NCBI RefSeq assembly: GCF_918797505.1
Contig: NC_092799.1
Location: 24,676,382-24,740,381, forward strand
Direction: 5' to 3'
DNA from: Bemisia tabaci
Taxonomy: Eukaryota > Arthropoda > Insecta > Hemiptera > Aleyrodidae
Length of the DNA stretch: 64,000 bases
Below are positions 15,301 to 26,101 of this stretch, piece after piece. The position numbers and the translations under genes are program-made. The notes under the pieces are model-generated. The model saw nothing but the letters and a program-made list of their open reading frames with translations. It was not told where the DNA came from and did not search any database. How positions within the stretch are numbered: position 1 is the stretch's first letter; the number at the start of each line of letters is the position of its first letter.

Positions 15301-17607
15301 TCATGTCTGTAGTTTTAAGCTTTTGACCCGATCTATGATTACTGTAAGAAGATTATCAAATATTTGTATTATGCGCCCTCTGCATTAAAAAACTTTACGG
15401 TCAACAATAGCAGCAAAATTATTTAGTGTAAATAAAGTCAACTTTTTATTCGTTTATCTAACCACCAATTGACTGGAGAGACAATTTTCACTGGTCAATG
15501 AAAACCAGGGCAAATGTCAGTGTTGGTGACTTATTTTCAAAACTGGTAGTATTTTTTTTTAATTCTGTCTGAGTTGCAAAACTAATTATTGATCCTCTGA
15601 CATACTTTATTTTAGGATGCTTTACAAGCTCAGATTGTCATCAAAAAGATAAGTGAAATGAGCGAGACAATCGACAATAGAAATAATCGGAACAGTTTGG
15701 CCAATGCCGAGTCCACAATTATCGAAAACGCGGTTGCTACACTCAACAGCAACAATATTAACAATATCAACTACAATAATGATGCCAACATAAACAGGCC
15801 AGCCACTCCAGATGAAGAGAACAATATTGTTGAGGTAAGGAGCTTTATACTTTTTTTTTGTTTGTCCTGTTTTCGTTTCCTATTAATGTCTGTATGATTT
15901 TTAATTCTCTATATAGGGTGTTAACTGAAATCATCACTCGGTTACTGTTCAACCATGTCGGATCTAGCCATTTCTCATGTACCATTTATCAATTAAGGCT
16001 CCTTTACAGACTCTTGAAAAAAATCCAAATATTAGTTTCTCTAAGTTTAAAATTCAAACTTAGAGGGAAGCATTTGTGTTCAATCATATCAAACCAGGTA
16101 ACTCATAAGCTCTTGTCATAGAGTATAGAAAGAACACTGCTGAGAAAGATATATTAGACAAATCGACTGTAGCCATACGCTTTTGTGACGAAGAGTACGA
16201 CATTGATTTTAACCCTAAATTGATAAGGGGAACTCGGAAAGCATCTGAATGAAGTATCATAGAAAGTTGAGAAAATTACAAAAATGGGAAAAAGATAATG
16301 AACACAGACTTGAAATGTTTAGGAAACAGATTACGTAATAAAACATTTACCTAAGAAAGTGAGGAAAATATTTTTTTTTTTATTTCAAACCCTCCTCTCT
16401 CAATGCCAACAACTGAAATTAATATGCTTATGCAAGCTAATTCCCGACATTTAGAGAGAGTGAGAGCTTTACATGAACAATCGAGTGATGTTGGTGGCCA
16501 GGGAAGCGGCTGTACTGCATCTTAACCATGAAACATCATAAGTGAAAGTTAGAGTGTCCTAAGTATTGTGTGTCTTTTAATCAAATATTTTTGCTGTTCA
16601 TCAGTTAAGTAATCCAATATCGCATAATTTTTACCGACGTTAGATTTCCAAAAAATTTGAAGCAACAAGTAGAAATTTCTTAATTATAGATTGAACTATA
16701 ATAAAACTTTTTCAGCCTAACACTCGAGGCTTTTCGCATTTGCCCTGCGGGTTTTTGTAGTTTGAGTTCCGAAGCCTTGTGTCCAGTGCAACACACCACA
16801 GACGTGAATATCTATCTTTCTCTTTTTACCCCTCCTTTCTCTTACTCCTCGTTCGTAGCTTCACATTCGTATGTTTTTTAGGCTAGGCTCTCTCTTCTCT
16901 GTTATTATTCTTGTTAGGTTTTATCGGAACTTTAGTTTGAAGCTTAGTTTGTACTGGTAGATGCACTTTATCTACAATATTAATCAATATTACCTACTCA
17001 GTGTCTACCACGTTTTGTAGAGCAGTTATTTCCATCATTCTAGCCTAATTAGGGACTGATGTCCGCTTAATGATGTTGTATGGAAATTTTGTTAACTAAT
17101 TTTTTCCTCTCCCAAAAAAACGCGGTATAAGCAGTTCGTCAAAATCAATTTAATGCCTATTTCCATCTTAAGTTGATGTAAAAGTGTTTAAAACATGTTC
17201 AAGTATGTGTCAACATCCTCATGAACAATTGAACAGTGCTTTAATATCTTAGTGAAGTCAATTCTTCTATTTTCATGCGCTGATCATGTGCCTATTCTGT
17301 CTGTCTCTCCTCTATTCAGACATCTCACAGACTTAGCAACCCCTCTAGAAGTCTTATGGTGTGAAAGTGATTTATTTTTCCCTGCATATTTCGCAATTTT
17401 TAATAGAGAATAAGTGCTTGTATGAGAGAGAACGTGTGTTTGTCGCCGCCAATCACTCTGATTGCCTCCAAATATTTGACCACCCAAAATCCTGTTTTGC
17501 ATTGATTTTCGAAAATTCTGAAAACTAACTCAGCCTCTCAAGAATTGTTTGGAATTCTCCCAATTCCAACAACATGATGAGTTTTGTAACCATCTTTCAA
17601 ACTTTAA

Positions 17608-17643
<36 letters not shown>

Positions 17644-20600
17644 CACTTTGGCGCGCGATCACCACAGGAAAATTACAAGAGATTCAGCCTACGGACATCG
17701 AAAGGAGGAAATTACTTATTTCCATTTTTTAATCACAGCCAGCTGAAAGATAGTGTTTCCAGCCAATCAAATTGTGCCTTGTTTTATGACTGCATCCTTT
17801 CAGTTTACCCTTAAAATGTGCAGTTGTACTCACATTGCATAATCTTGTTTTTGGTTCTTTAGTCAGCATCACAAATTTTGGTTAAAATAGGAGAAGTTTC
17901 GATTGAACTTGGGGGAAGGCTTGGAACTTTCTGCACCCCTGCAAATAGAACTGCGTGAATGCTCATTGCATTTTTGTTCTATCCCCTCAACCCTCGTAGC
18001 AGGTTGTCCCAATTGTGAATCAATTGACAGTATTGATTTAGTTGCGTTGAAATGATCGCAACTTGAGGGAAAATATTATAAAAGCATAAGTTTTTTCTTT
18101 TTTATTCAGTTTTTAAACTGATGCATGCATCAACCATCGATTTAAGTTTCATCTGTCGATTAATTATGCTCCTAAGCTGTGAATTGCTCAAAGTAAGCTA
18201 AGGAGAACTGTTGCACCCTGTTTCTTTAATGCATATTATCAAATCAACTGCTGCCAGTCGAGTGTTTGGTGCAAATTTTATCTACTCTGATCAATGAAGC
18301 CAAAAGAAAACTATCGGTATGCACCCGTGCTGCATTGTTTGAAAGTTTCAATAATCTTAATAATACAGGGATATTGACACTTGGCATTAAGACGAATCTT
18401 TTTTTCTCTGTCTATTTTAATTCAAAAGTTTGAGTCTTCAACCAATTTCTCTTTTACCTTTGCCGAGGGTGCAGCAGTCCTTCAAAATGGTGATTGGATT
18501 GGGTTTCATTGTAAACATTTTGATTAATTATTTTGCATGCTCAGGTGATATCATCCCTTTTCTATCATCTATGCATAAATTTCATATTCAGGTCTCATTA
18601 GGGGAAACATTTTTGGATGATACTTTTTTTTTTGTTTTTTTTTTCTCTCCTTTGATTTCATTGATTTTGAATTTGTATTTTACGGCAATGAGTATCATCA
18701 TGATAACTTTGCTCATAAAATTTTTGCTGGAGAATCCATGGCTACCTTCTTCATTATTAACAATGAAAGAAAAAATAATCTTATTTTATTTCACATGACT
18801 TTCGTGTCAAAATGGTTGAGAAAAGATTGTCAGAACACTTCTTAAATAACTAAGTATAAAAACTGCGTAGCTAATACCTGCTTTAAATATAGCCAACTTT
18901 ATTTTTCCCTCTGAAAGCTCGAATCTTAACATTCCGACAGTCTAGGTTCCATCCCTCACTGTGAGTTTTTATGAGCTAAATTATTAATTATTTGATCCAA
19001 AGATTGTTAAAATATAATCTCCAGTAAATGTTTTTGGTTTAAACTATACAACTAAATTTGTCAATAGAAGGCCATGGCTTTTCATAGGGTGTCTACTGCA
19101 CAGAAAAAATGCGGGTATACTGAAAAAACACAGATTTTGAAAGTTTGTTATTGAAGCATAGAAAATGTACATATTTTTCGTGAAAAGGTGTTGATATACG
19201 ATATTTTAAGGATAAGCTCCTAAAACAGACATTAGGGCACTCAATTTCGCTCCATATGCTACTACATCATATTCACGCACTATCTCAGTCCAATTTTGTA
19301 TGTTTTGGTTCACTCAGACAGTATTTATACTTTCCACTTTCTGAACCATCTACATCAAATTTACTGTTTGGTCTGGAAATAAATAAAAAAATGTTGCCTT
19401 TCTCTAATTTAAAATGCGTTTAACAAATGGCAAAAGTTTGCAATAACAAGAATTTGAGGAACTAACCTAACCTAACCTAACAAGAATTTGAGGAAGCTGT
19501 TAAAAATAGGAATTTTTTGGGAAGCAAAGAAAAATTATCGCAAATAAAGCAAAGATCTGAGATTATAAGGTACCAAAGACACTCTGTAGACACCCTGTCT
19601 TGAGCAGCCATGTTTCAAAATTTGAAACGTTCGTAAGTATGTATTTCATAAAGGATAAGGCACAGTTGAGGAAGGCTAATGAAATTTTCTTAATATTGGA
19701 TATAATGATACACTTTATGGCTATCTGACCATAATAGGCCTCAAGAATATAACTTACAATGGACCAGTTTCAAGTAAATTAAGGCTGAAAAGGTCATTTT
19801 TGGACAAAGTTCTTTCCTGATACCCAGAAATGATGCAACACCATCAAATTTCTAATGAAGGAGAGCTCGCTCTCTTATACCAGAGAGTCAAAACAGACAT
19901 TGCATGGTTCGGGCATACTGCATTTTCTTTGAGACTGGCAAGACTAGATCAGTCGATTTGAATGAATAAATAAATTGAAAATGTCAAAGAACTAAAATTA
20001 TTATGAATACCAGGTTCATTTGCAGAGCAGACACGGTGGCAATGCTATATTTTTGAAGAGAAATAAGGTATAAAAAAGCTGAGAGATTTCATTTCCAGTC
20101 CAAACTATTTGAAAATTGGCATGTAGAAAGTTTCAGTTTAAAGTCCATTGCGTTTAGAAGGTCATTAGGAACATTACATCAAGAACCAACAAAATTTTAT
20201 CTGCGCTAAATTCCTTGGTAAGATGTGCCTTATCCTTGATTCGCTATTTTTGTCCATGATGATGACTAATTCTGGTGTTTGGTATGCATGCTGATGTGAT
20301 GCATTTGCTATTTAACTCATATTATAGTGGCTTCGCCCGTCAAGTGAAGATTTCCCAAAATTACTGATGAGGGAGTCGCCTGGTGAAACGCGAGTTTGTG
20401 AGCGGGAAAAAGTTCTGGGCGAAACGGTGACGACTAAAACGGAAGAATACTACGACGAGAAAACGGGCGAACGCAAAGTTCGTACGGTCGAAATCGTCGA
20501 AAAGCTGATAGAAAAAGAGGTGAACCAAAATCAACATGGCATGGTGTTCGCTAGCATTCAAACTCCCTTCTTGAGCATGGTGTTGTGATCCGAGCCCAAT

Positions 20601-23600
20601 AGATCTCTCCTAAGCATGATTGAAGCCTGTTTTTGCATGGACATTATGTCTTATGCTGATCTGAATTCTCTGATACAAAAAGGTTAGAATGTTGTTAACC
20701 TTTTAATGTGTCACATTTTTCTCTGTCTCTGAGCATTTTTAAGCCTCTCTTCGATGCAAGTATCGTCTTCAGTACTCATAACGAAGTTAATACAATATAG
20801 AAGTAAAAAACTGCCGTATCTATTTTGTTAGTTTGTTGATAAATATATGTAGCTGCGTCAGAGATACTTGCTGTTCACATTACCTTTATCAGACCTACGG
20901 ATAAAATTGGTCTTTAAAAATCCTCTCCTTGGCATATGGATGAAGAGGTCAGCTAAATTCATAAGAGTTCACCCAAACTAATATGTTTTCAAGCATTTTC
21001 CGTACATGCATCCTGTCAAAGTGAAATTTATAAAATTTTCATTGATTATTGACCATCGGTAATTGGCATTAATTGTTTTTTTTTCTCTTTGAAACAAATT
21101 TTACGTAACACTGACCGGTCTGATGTAGAGAGTATCTCATCTTAAAAACACTCTATTCTATATTTGTCAGCTTTCTGAGTGTAGCAGTTTACAAAAATTT
21201 TATCCTCTTGATGAATCAGGTTGAAAGAAAAATGGTGAGATAGCACACCATTGCTTTGTTGAACCAACACTTGCTTTTACTCTGTTAATGTATTAGTGTA
21301 TTTTCCGAAGGAAATATTTTTCAGTTAAATCCTCTATGTATATTTTACATGAGCAAACATCTTACCAACTAACGTTTTTAGAACAAAAGAAGGAAAATAA
21401 AAGCAACAAATGGAAAAAACTAGCTGTAAGCTGTTTTGCGCTAGCAAGCGCACTAACTGCCAAAAGCAGTACTGCCTCGATTGCATCAGAGTTCGACCAT
21501 TAGTCCATTGTTGTCACCACGAAAGAAAATAGACAAGGTGCAACTTTAAGCATTATGACGTTTATTATCATTTCAAAATTTTACATAGAACATGATTTGT
21601 GCTGCAAAAATTACTGAAAGTCATAATATCAATGTTTTTTGATGCTTAAATTCAAACTTTCCGCTCTTATAAAAGCCATAATCCACAAGAGTTTAAATTG
21701 CACTTTGAGCGTAGCCTTTAACTGTCTCAGTAGTTTAAAAATACAGCAACCTCAATCTCAACACTTCAGCTCAGCTGTCGCATGTCGTTCCTTCATTTTT
21801 AACAACACAGGACGGGGAAGGAACACTGCTTAATTAAGAAGCCTGCTGAAACTTTTGTGGCGCACAATTTGATTTACGTAGACTCTGTTTTTTCTCACAA
21901 GCAGGAATTTCAAATTTTTTGTAACCAGTGCTAAATTAAAATTTTAATATCTTGGCTAGTAGGAGTTTCTTGGTCGGGTATTTTTATTGTGCGGATTGTG
22001 TTTCAAGTGAGTGATGAGGGAACATATATCACAATGCTGAAATTCGTTCCTTGTCTAGTGGTTCATCAAAACGAAAATTTAGTTGCAAATTTTATCTAAT
22101 TTTGTGAAATGCAGAGTTTCCCAAGGGTCTCATCGTTGTATCAGAATTGCTTTTTGTTTCGATGTGTGGCTTACTCTTTGTTTATTAAAAGCTCCACCTG
22201 TTAATTGAGATTTTTTGTTTGTGTGGCTGTTTGTTTGTTTGTTTGTTTGTTCGTTTGTCTGTTAGTCTGTCTGTCTGTTAGTTTGTTTGTTTGCTCGTTT
22301 TTTCGCTTATTCCTTACCTTGTTTGTTTGTGGCTGGTTTAAACAAAAATGGAAGCAAGAAACTTGTAACTGGTTAATAGAATTAAAGAACAGATGACTTG
22401 CCTGCATCTCAAATCGATTCTCAAGTCAAAATTTTATTTGAATTTAGACAGGACCAATCTTCTACCAAAAAATTACTATCATCAGCAATTAAAAATCACA
22501 CGGATAATGTGAGGTAGGAATGGGCCTTCTCCCCTCTCCCTTCTTTTTTTACCAAATATTGATATTGTTTAATATTTTTTACAAAATATCAAATATTACC
22601 TTCCTTTTGCCATGCAATGTCATGTAAGTTGTTGGTCTTCCATGAAGTCAATAGCCCAAGAGCTGAACAAGAATTTAAAGAATTGATCCTGCAGCCAGAG
22701 GAATCTTGAAAAATCTGAACTATTGAGTTGAAAGAGTTGAAGTTTTCCATTTTGCGCAGCGATTTTTTCCAATTGCGTTACTAGTTATATATTATTGTGA
22801 GCGTGACAAACACTCTGTGGTTTTCAAAGTTTGTGTGACTTTGAAAAGTGCTTGATAAAAACGAAAAACATCGTAGCATTTAAAAAGCTTGATTTCTCTG
22901 TAGGCACATGAATTTTATCTCTAGACATATTTCAATGCACAATTATTGAATTCAAGCATTTGGAGCACTTTTGAATCTTGGAGTGTTTAAATTGTTCATA
23001 ACAGAAGCATATCACAGATGAAAGAGGTAAGCAACACGCACGTAATTTTGGAAAACAAAACATTTAAGCTTGGAAATTTCTAAGGAAGCCCAATACACAA
23101 ATCAACTTGAAATTATTGCAGTGGAATATGCCGCAGTATTCAACCAAGTATAGTTTTACTTAAAATCTCGTTTTTTTTTTTTAACAAAAATGCCGCTTAA
23201 TACCTTGATTTGTGATACTCTCTCACTCAGAGTTTAAAACTTCAGTGCTTTTTTTGGCTTGCTTTTGTATCATGTTACTAATCAGAAAACCGAGAAACAG
23301 GTGACTTGAAAGGTTATGCAATCAGTTGCTTTTTTTCTCAAATGAAATGAAATATGTATGTTCAAGAATCCTCAGGAGGTTTTGAGAATTTGTTTTTCAT
23401 ATGCCTGGGGTAGCAAACACTTCAGAGGAGATACCCTCCAATGTTTGGGCTGTAAAGACAAATTGTAAAATAATTGTCAATAAAATCTCTGGTCGCTCTT
23501 ATTGTTAGACGCTTCAGAAGAAATGACCCCTTAATCCAGCTCATTTGGCTAGTTGCCATTGGATATCATGTAAAGAAGAACATAGGTAGTATTTTAACCA

Positions 23601-26101
23601 CTCTAAAACTTCTTCTAAAAAGTTAGTTCACCAAATAGTACTCAAAATTCAACTTGTAAAAGTGAGTGCGAGGATAATATGGGTAAAACACTGACAATGA
23701 AATTATAAAATGTATCTTTTCCCTCTTTTCTCTATAAATGTATTCCTGTTGGTTTTATTCACAGTATTTTGCCTGACTCTCCTCTTAGACTCTCTTTGAA
23801 CTCTCCTCCTACCATCAAACGCAGTAGTATGTAGTCGCAGCTGTTATTTAGCACCGCAGTTCACATTCCGTCATGGAATTTTTCATTAGAGCACCTTATG
23901 GTTTATCACCACTATCAGAAATTGCATTTATATTTTTTGTGTAGCACATTTTTTAATGCAGTTCCACCATAGACTTAAAACACAATCGGTGTTATAAGTC
24001 CATGAGTTCCACAGACAACTCAATATTTAGGGTTGTTTTCACACGATTCGTCGCCTCCCACAAGACGGAACCTGTCTCGATTGCACTGTTTCAATATTTC
24101 TTGTTGACTTTTTATTTATTTATCTATTTTTTTTTTTAAACTGTCCTATGAATTTGCCTGAAATAGCCAAGGATTTATCTTCACACGTCTAAGAATGGAC
24201 ATCAAAATTTTCAGACAGATTTTGCGGTGGTTCTCTCATGAACGAGGTTATGTTTGTAGAAATACTGAAACAGGGCAGACAAGATACGTTCCTTCTTCGA
24301 GGGAGCAAAGAATTTACAGATTCTTTGAATCTTGCAAAATTCATGGGAATGACCTTGAAGAATAATAAGTCAAAGGTCTCGTAAAGGTGAAAGTCCCAAA
24401 ATTTTCCATACCCACCCGCAGCAGATAAACTTTTTCCTTCGAGATTAACTTAAAATGTAGTTTTTTTAGATCCTCCTTCCGAAAATAATTCAAGCAATTC
24501 ACAGCATTTTATATCCAAGAGTTTTCTCAACTCTTCCTTTTTGACAGGATATTTTTTTGGAAAGGTAGCAATTGGATCCCTGCAGGCTCAATGAGCTTAT
24601 TTTCAATGGTCTCGTTCCTCCTAGTCTTGTAGCTACAGTATTTTCACTTGAATTGCCTCTTAATTGCTTAACAGATCTGTAAGATAATGATTTTAAGTGT
24701 TCACACTCTGATTTAGTCTAAAAGTAGACACTCCTTATTCTTTTGATGGAGGTAGATCATCACACAGCACAATTTTATCGTTGCATGCAAAGTCACTAAG
24801 ACCCATGCAATTGTTCTGAAGCATAGATTTAAACTTTTTTCTGCTTTGTTGCGTAGGCTCACGAGTTATCTCTGCCTTGCTCTCAACTGATTGAAAAATA
24901 ATTAATTAGGAAAATGTCCATTGATCAATTTTAGGAGTTAGCATTTCATAAATTAATTTTTTGTGCATACAGAAAAATTATCAGTAATGTATACAAACTT
25001 CATTGCCATAAAAATTTATGCACGCATTAAATTTGTGTTCATTTTTTCAAATTTCTCTCAGGTTTTTTAAAAGTGTCCTCATTACTGGCCATCCCGAGTT
25101 TCTAACCGCCACTAGTACATGAACAGCATATTATGCGCTGGTCCTCCCCCCCTACCCTCCCCCTCCTTGCGCAATATTAGGAGCAATTCAAAATTTGAGG
25201 TCCCAAAAACAAAACTAAACTTTAATGTTTGAACTACGAATAAAAGAATTAAGCAACAATTATGATAACTGTATCTCAGCACTCAAGCATTGCGCCACAA
25301 CCATCTAACGAAGCAGCTATCTTTTATTGTAGTTGAAGTCAAATGATACATATCTTTTTATTCTATTTTTAATGTGTTTTTTGTGCTGTGCTATTTATTA
25401 CTTTATTAACTTTAACAATGCAACAAACTTGACTTGTTATAATTTTTTAAGAATTTCTAAAAAATCATTTAGGACCAAATTCATTTACCCTAAAAGCTAT
25501 TGTGTTGTAAATATGAAGACAGGATCGTAATAATTCATCATTTATTCATCATCATAATAGAGTTATCTTCAATCTAAAATACTGCATTTACAAGCCATTT
25601 TCTCGAGTTTATTTGGTTCCTCTATTTTTTTATTTTTCATAATAACACGACAGAGTCCATAATTTCCTACAACTTAGTCCGCAAACCAAGCAAATTGAGG
25701 AATATTAACTTTAGACTAAGATCCCTTGCAATGAAGTTAAAATATTTTAATTAAAGTTAAATTACATCGTTAATGTTGCTCATGTTGTTTGGGTTAGAGG
25801 ATAAATTCAAAAATATTTCTTTTCTGCCTAGTAGTTCTTGTATGATCTATTTAATCAAGACTTCACTTTTTATTTTTGGCAGGTTGAAACGACTCGAGAA
25901 AAGATAATCTCCCTGGAGTTATGTTCGCCTGACAGCAAGAATGACAAGAATGAAGAGGAAGATGAGGAGGAGTTTGACGGTGAGAACAAAGACGGTGCTT
26001 CTGTCACTGCCGCCATCAATGCTCAAACAACTGATGAGCAGGCCTTAAATATTAGTAAAAAGAGGAAAAACAGGAAACGTGTCAAGAAAAAATCCAACTA
26101 A
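341..26101 (+). CDS. scrib: Scribble (LAP4) polarity scaffold, 3' half; 13 coding exons, 5' end outside window
   Basis: Scribble is a cortical LRR-PDZ scaffold that sets apicobasal polarity and septate junctions with Dlg and Lgl. The LRRs and earlier PDZ domains lie left of the window. I joined exons 341-455, 969-1102, 1617-1721, 2350-2502, 5548-8079, 10303-10408, 11720-11776, 12785-12914, 14230-14335, 14699-14812, 15616-15834, 20328-20519 and 25883-26101. All have AG/GT borders and compatible phases, giving 1393 residues to a TAA. Exon 1 encodes the end of a PDZ domain (RLLEVNGISLLGATHQEAV, then LHLVVCKGYDK across the junction), which matches the last Scribble PDZ. Later exons carry the family's C-terminal blocks: KKFFEKAMEE, AEKRAAWRQARLKSLEQ continuing into DALQAQIVI, and EEYYDEKTGERKVRTVE. 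The tail is acidic and then Lys/Arg-rich. The family assignment is secure. The inclusion of every exon in one transcript is inferred. Confidence 0.9.
2503..5547 (+). other. scrib intron, 3.0 kb
   Basis: AT-rich intron without a supported gene. Open frames here (for example 3721-4008) lack splice context and recognisable homology. A 12-G run at 5359-5370 is the only compositional oddity. The acceptor for the giant exon is at 5546-5547. Confidence 0.6.
5548..8079 (+). CDS. scrib: scrib giant exon: Ser/Pro-rich disordered block (844 aa)
   Basis: This 2532-bp exon is phase 0 on both sides (acceptor ...ataacag, donor GTATGT), so it can be skipped without a frameshift. It has no recognisable globular domain. 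It is rich in Ser, Thr, Lys and Pro, with a Tyr/Pro-rich stretch near the middle (about 6460-6710) and a polyproline segment near the end (PPPKPTTPPPPPP). Short motifs of the form RSEPDL, KSTPDI and KSTWDI recur and could be docking or phosphorylation sites. Insect Scribble isoforms are known to differ by a long variable region between the PDZs and the C-terminus. I infer that this exon is that region and is used in a subset of transcripts. Confidence 0.85.
8372..9300 (+). mobile_element. 5'-truncated non-LTR retrotransposon (LINE) with A-rich tail, in scrib intron
   Basis: The frame 8388-9074 encodes the C-terminal end of a jockey/CR1-like reverse transcriptase: IYDWCQEKDIVMNPNK, KYLGLNLDCKLKWKHHI and LIYKQLIRPVWAYGCQIWG are standard landmarks of the thumb region. 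The upstream part reads on in another frame (ATLFQSEIDF), so there is a frameshift near 8440. The catalytic core and endonuclease are absent. A 3' UTR of about 190 bp ends in an A-rich tail (9273-9300), as expected for target-primed insertion. It lies in the sense direction of the host gene and is dead. Confidence 0.85.
9305..9411. repeat. Inverted repeat with a C16-G8 loop
   Basis: Arms 9305-9331 and 9385-9411 are 27-bp near-perfect inverted repeats (GAAAGGACACTATTC... / ...GAATAGTGTCCTTTC). The 53-bp spacer begins with 16 C directly followed by 8 G (9332-9355). It abuts the A tail of the LINE. It could be a very small foldback transposon that inserted at the tail. Confidence 0.7.
10303..15834 (+). 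CDS. scrib: scrib exons 6-11: conserved C-terminal coiled segment
   Basis: Six short exons (10303-10408, 11720-11776, 12785-12914, 14230-14335, 14699-14812, 15616-15834) encode the charged helical region after the PDZ domains. It begins KKFFEKAMEEHHH, passes through DELEKLKQEE and acidic GEAGEEDEE, and reaches the strongly conserved EKRAAWRQARLKSLEQ helix and DALQAQIVIKK. The last of these exons ends in an Asn-rich stretch (NSNNINNINYNND), a variable homopolymer-like addition. Exon 12785-12914 ends in phase 2 and exons 10303-10408 and 11720-11776 end in phase 1, which restricts possible exon skipping. No catalytic function is expected. Confidence 0.85.
13322..13520. mobile_element. Foldback MITE, 199 bp, in scrib intron
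   Basis: The element starts GGGTGCGTCAAAA and ends TTTTGATGCACCC. The two halves are inverted copies of about 88 bp with scattered differences (for example GATGGTAATTGATGCCACTT against its complement in the right arm). Almost no unique centre remains. TA lies just outside the left end. The structure fits a Tc1/mariner-type non-autonomous element; no transposase is present. Confidence 0.75.
16391..16525 (+). CDS. Candidate alternative terminal exon of scrib
   Basis: An open stretch in the large intron reads PPLS, then MPTTEINMLM, QANSRHLERVRALHEQSSD and a Gly/Ser-rich end before TAA at 16523-16525. The composition is protein-like and unlike the AT-rich intron. It follows a long T tract, but the expected AG is missing: the tract ends in ...ATTTCAAAC. 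A phase-0 join to 15616-15834 would need a non-AG or AC acceptor, a sequence error, or a population variant. It could also be a decayed exon. Confidence 0.35.
   Translation, partial: PPLSMPTTEINMLMQANSRHLERVRALHEQSSDVGGQGSGCTAS
17611..17640. repeat. Poly(A) run of 30
   Basis: An uninterrupted A tract in an intron, followed directly by unique sequence (TACCACTTTGGCGCGCGATC). It may be the tail of an old retroposed sequence, but no body is recognisable on its left. Length may vary with assembly. Confidence 0.8.
19085..19598. mobile_element. Interspersed repeat with AGGGTGTCTAC termini
   Basis: The left end (AGGGTGTCTACTGCACAG) and right end (complement of CAGGGTGTCTACAGAGTG) form short terminal inverted repeats about 510 bp apart. 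Similar ends occur at 38251, 40398 and, inverted, near 63112. No coding capacity. The telomeric insertion at 19461-19478 lies inside it. Confidence 0.5.
19445..19494. repeat. Interstitial telomeric (TTAGG)n tract flanked by a 16-bp direct repeat
   Basis: Positions 19461-19478 hold three CCTAA units, the complement of the insect telomere repeat TTAGG. The 16 bp AACAAGAATTTGAGGA occur on both sides (19445-19460 and 19479-19494), like a target-site duplication. Confidence 0.7.
20328..20519 (+). CDS. scrib: scrib penultimate coding exon
   Basis: This 192-bp exon lies alone between introns of 4.5 and 5.4 kb. It is recognised by a GC-richer, codon-like composition than the flanking DNA and by TKTEEYYDEKTGERKVRTVE followed by KLIEKE, typical of the Scribble tail. 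Acceptor ATTATAG precedes TGG; donor GTGAAC follows GAG. Both borders are phase 0, so it joins 15616-15834 and 25883-26101 in frame. Confidence 0.8.
22213..22300. repeat. (TTTG)n/(TCTG)n microsatellite
   Basis: Interrupted tetranucleotide repeat, mainly GTTT with GTCT variants. The open frames on both strands here, Cys/Val-rich and Lys/Gln/Thr-rich, are by-products of the repeat. Confidence 0.9.
23765..23834 (+). CDS. Candidate alternative terminal mini-exon of scrib
   Basis: A clean acceptor (tttattcACAG) is followed by a frame encoding 22 residues, ILPDSPLRLSLNSPPTIKRS plus SM, then TAG. The peptide looks like a real tail (Ser/Pro motifs, basic end). It needs a preceding exon ending in phase 2. 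Among the exons I identified only 12785-12914 ends that way, so either a small unrecognised exon lies before it or the call is wrong. Confidence 0.25.
25883..26101 (+). CDS. scrib: scrib terminal coding exon
   Basis: The acceptor TTTTTGGCAG opens the frame VETTREKIISLELCSPDS, then an Asp/Glu-rich run and a Lys/Arg-rich end (KKRKNRKRVKKKS) before TAA at 26099-26101. A good donor (GTGAGT at 26109) lies only 7 nt after the stop, so the 3' UTR is spliced. The C-terminus does not end in a classical PDZ ligand. Confidence 0.8.
   Translation, partial: VETTREKIISLELCSPDSKNDKNEEEDEEEFDGENKDGASVTAAINAQTTDEQALNISKKRKNRKRVKKKSN

Larger units (their letters stand above)
15835..20327 (+). other. scrib intron, 4.5 kb
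   Basis: Holds the candidate exon at 16391-16525, a 30-A run at 17611-17640 and the repeat at 19085-19598. I see no other supported gene. Open frames such as 18430-18798 are T-rich and lack homology that I recognise. Confidence 0.5.
20520..25882 (+). other. scrib intron, 5.4 kb
   Basis: Contains the TTTG/TCTG microsatellite at 22213-22300 and the candidate mini-exon at 23765-23834. Otherwise AT-rich DNA with no gene or RNA that I can support. Confidence 0.55.

Noticed and set aside
18430..18798. 122-codon frame, hydrophobic, in a scrib intron
   Set aside because: Hydrophobicity follows from T-rich DNA; no homology or splice context is visible.
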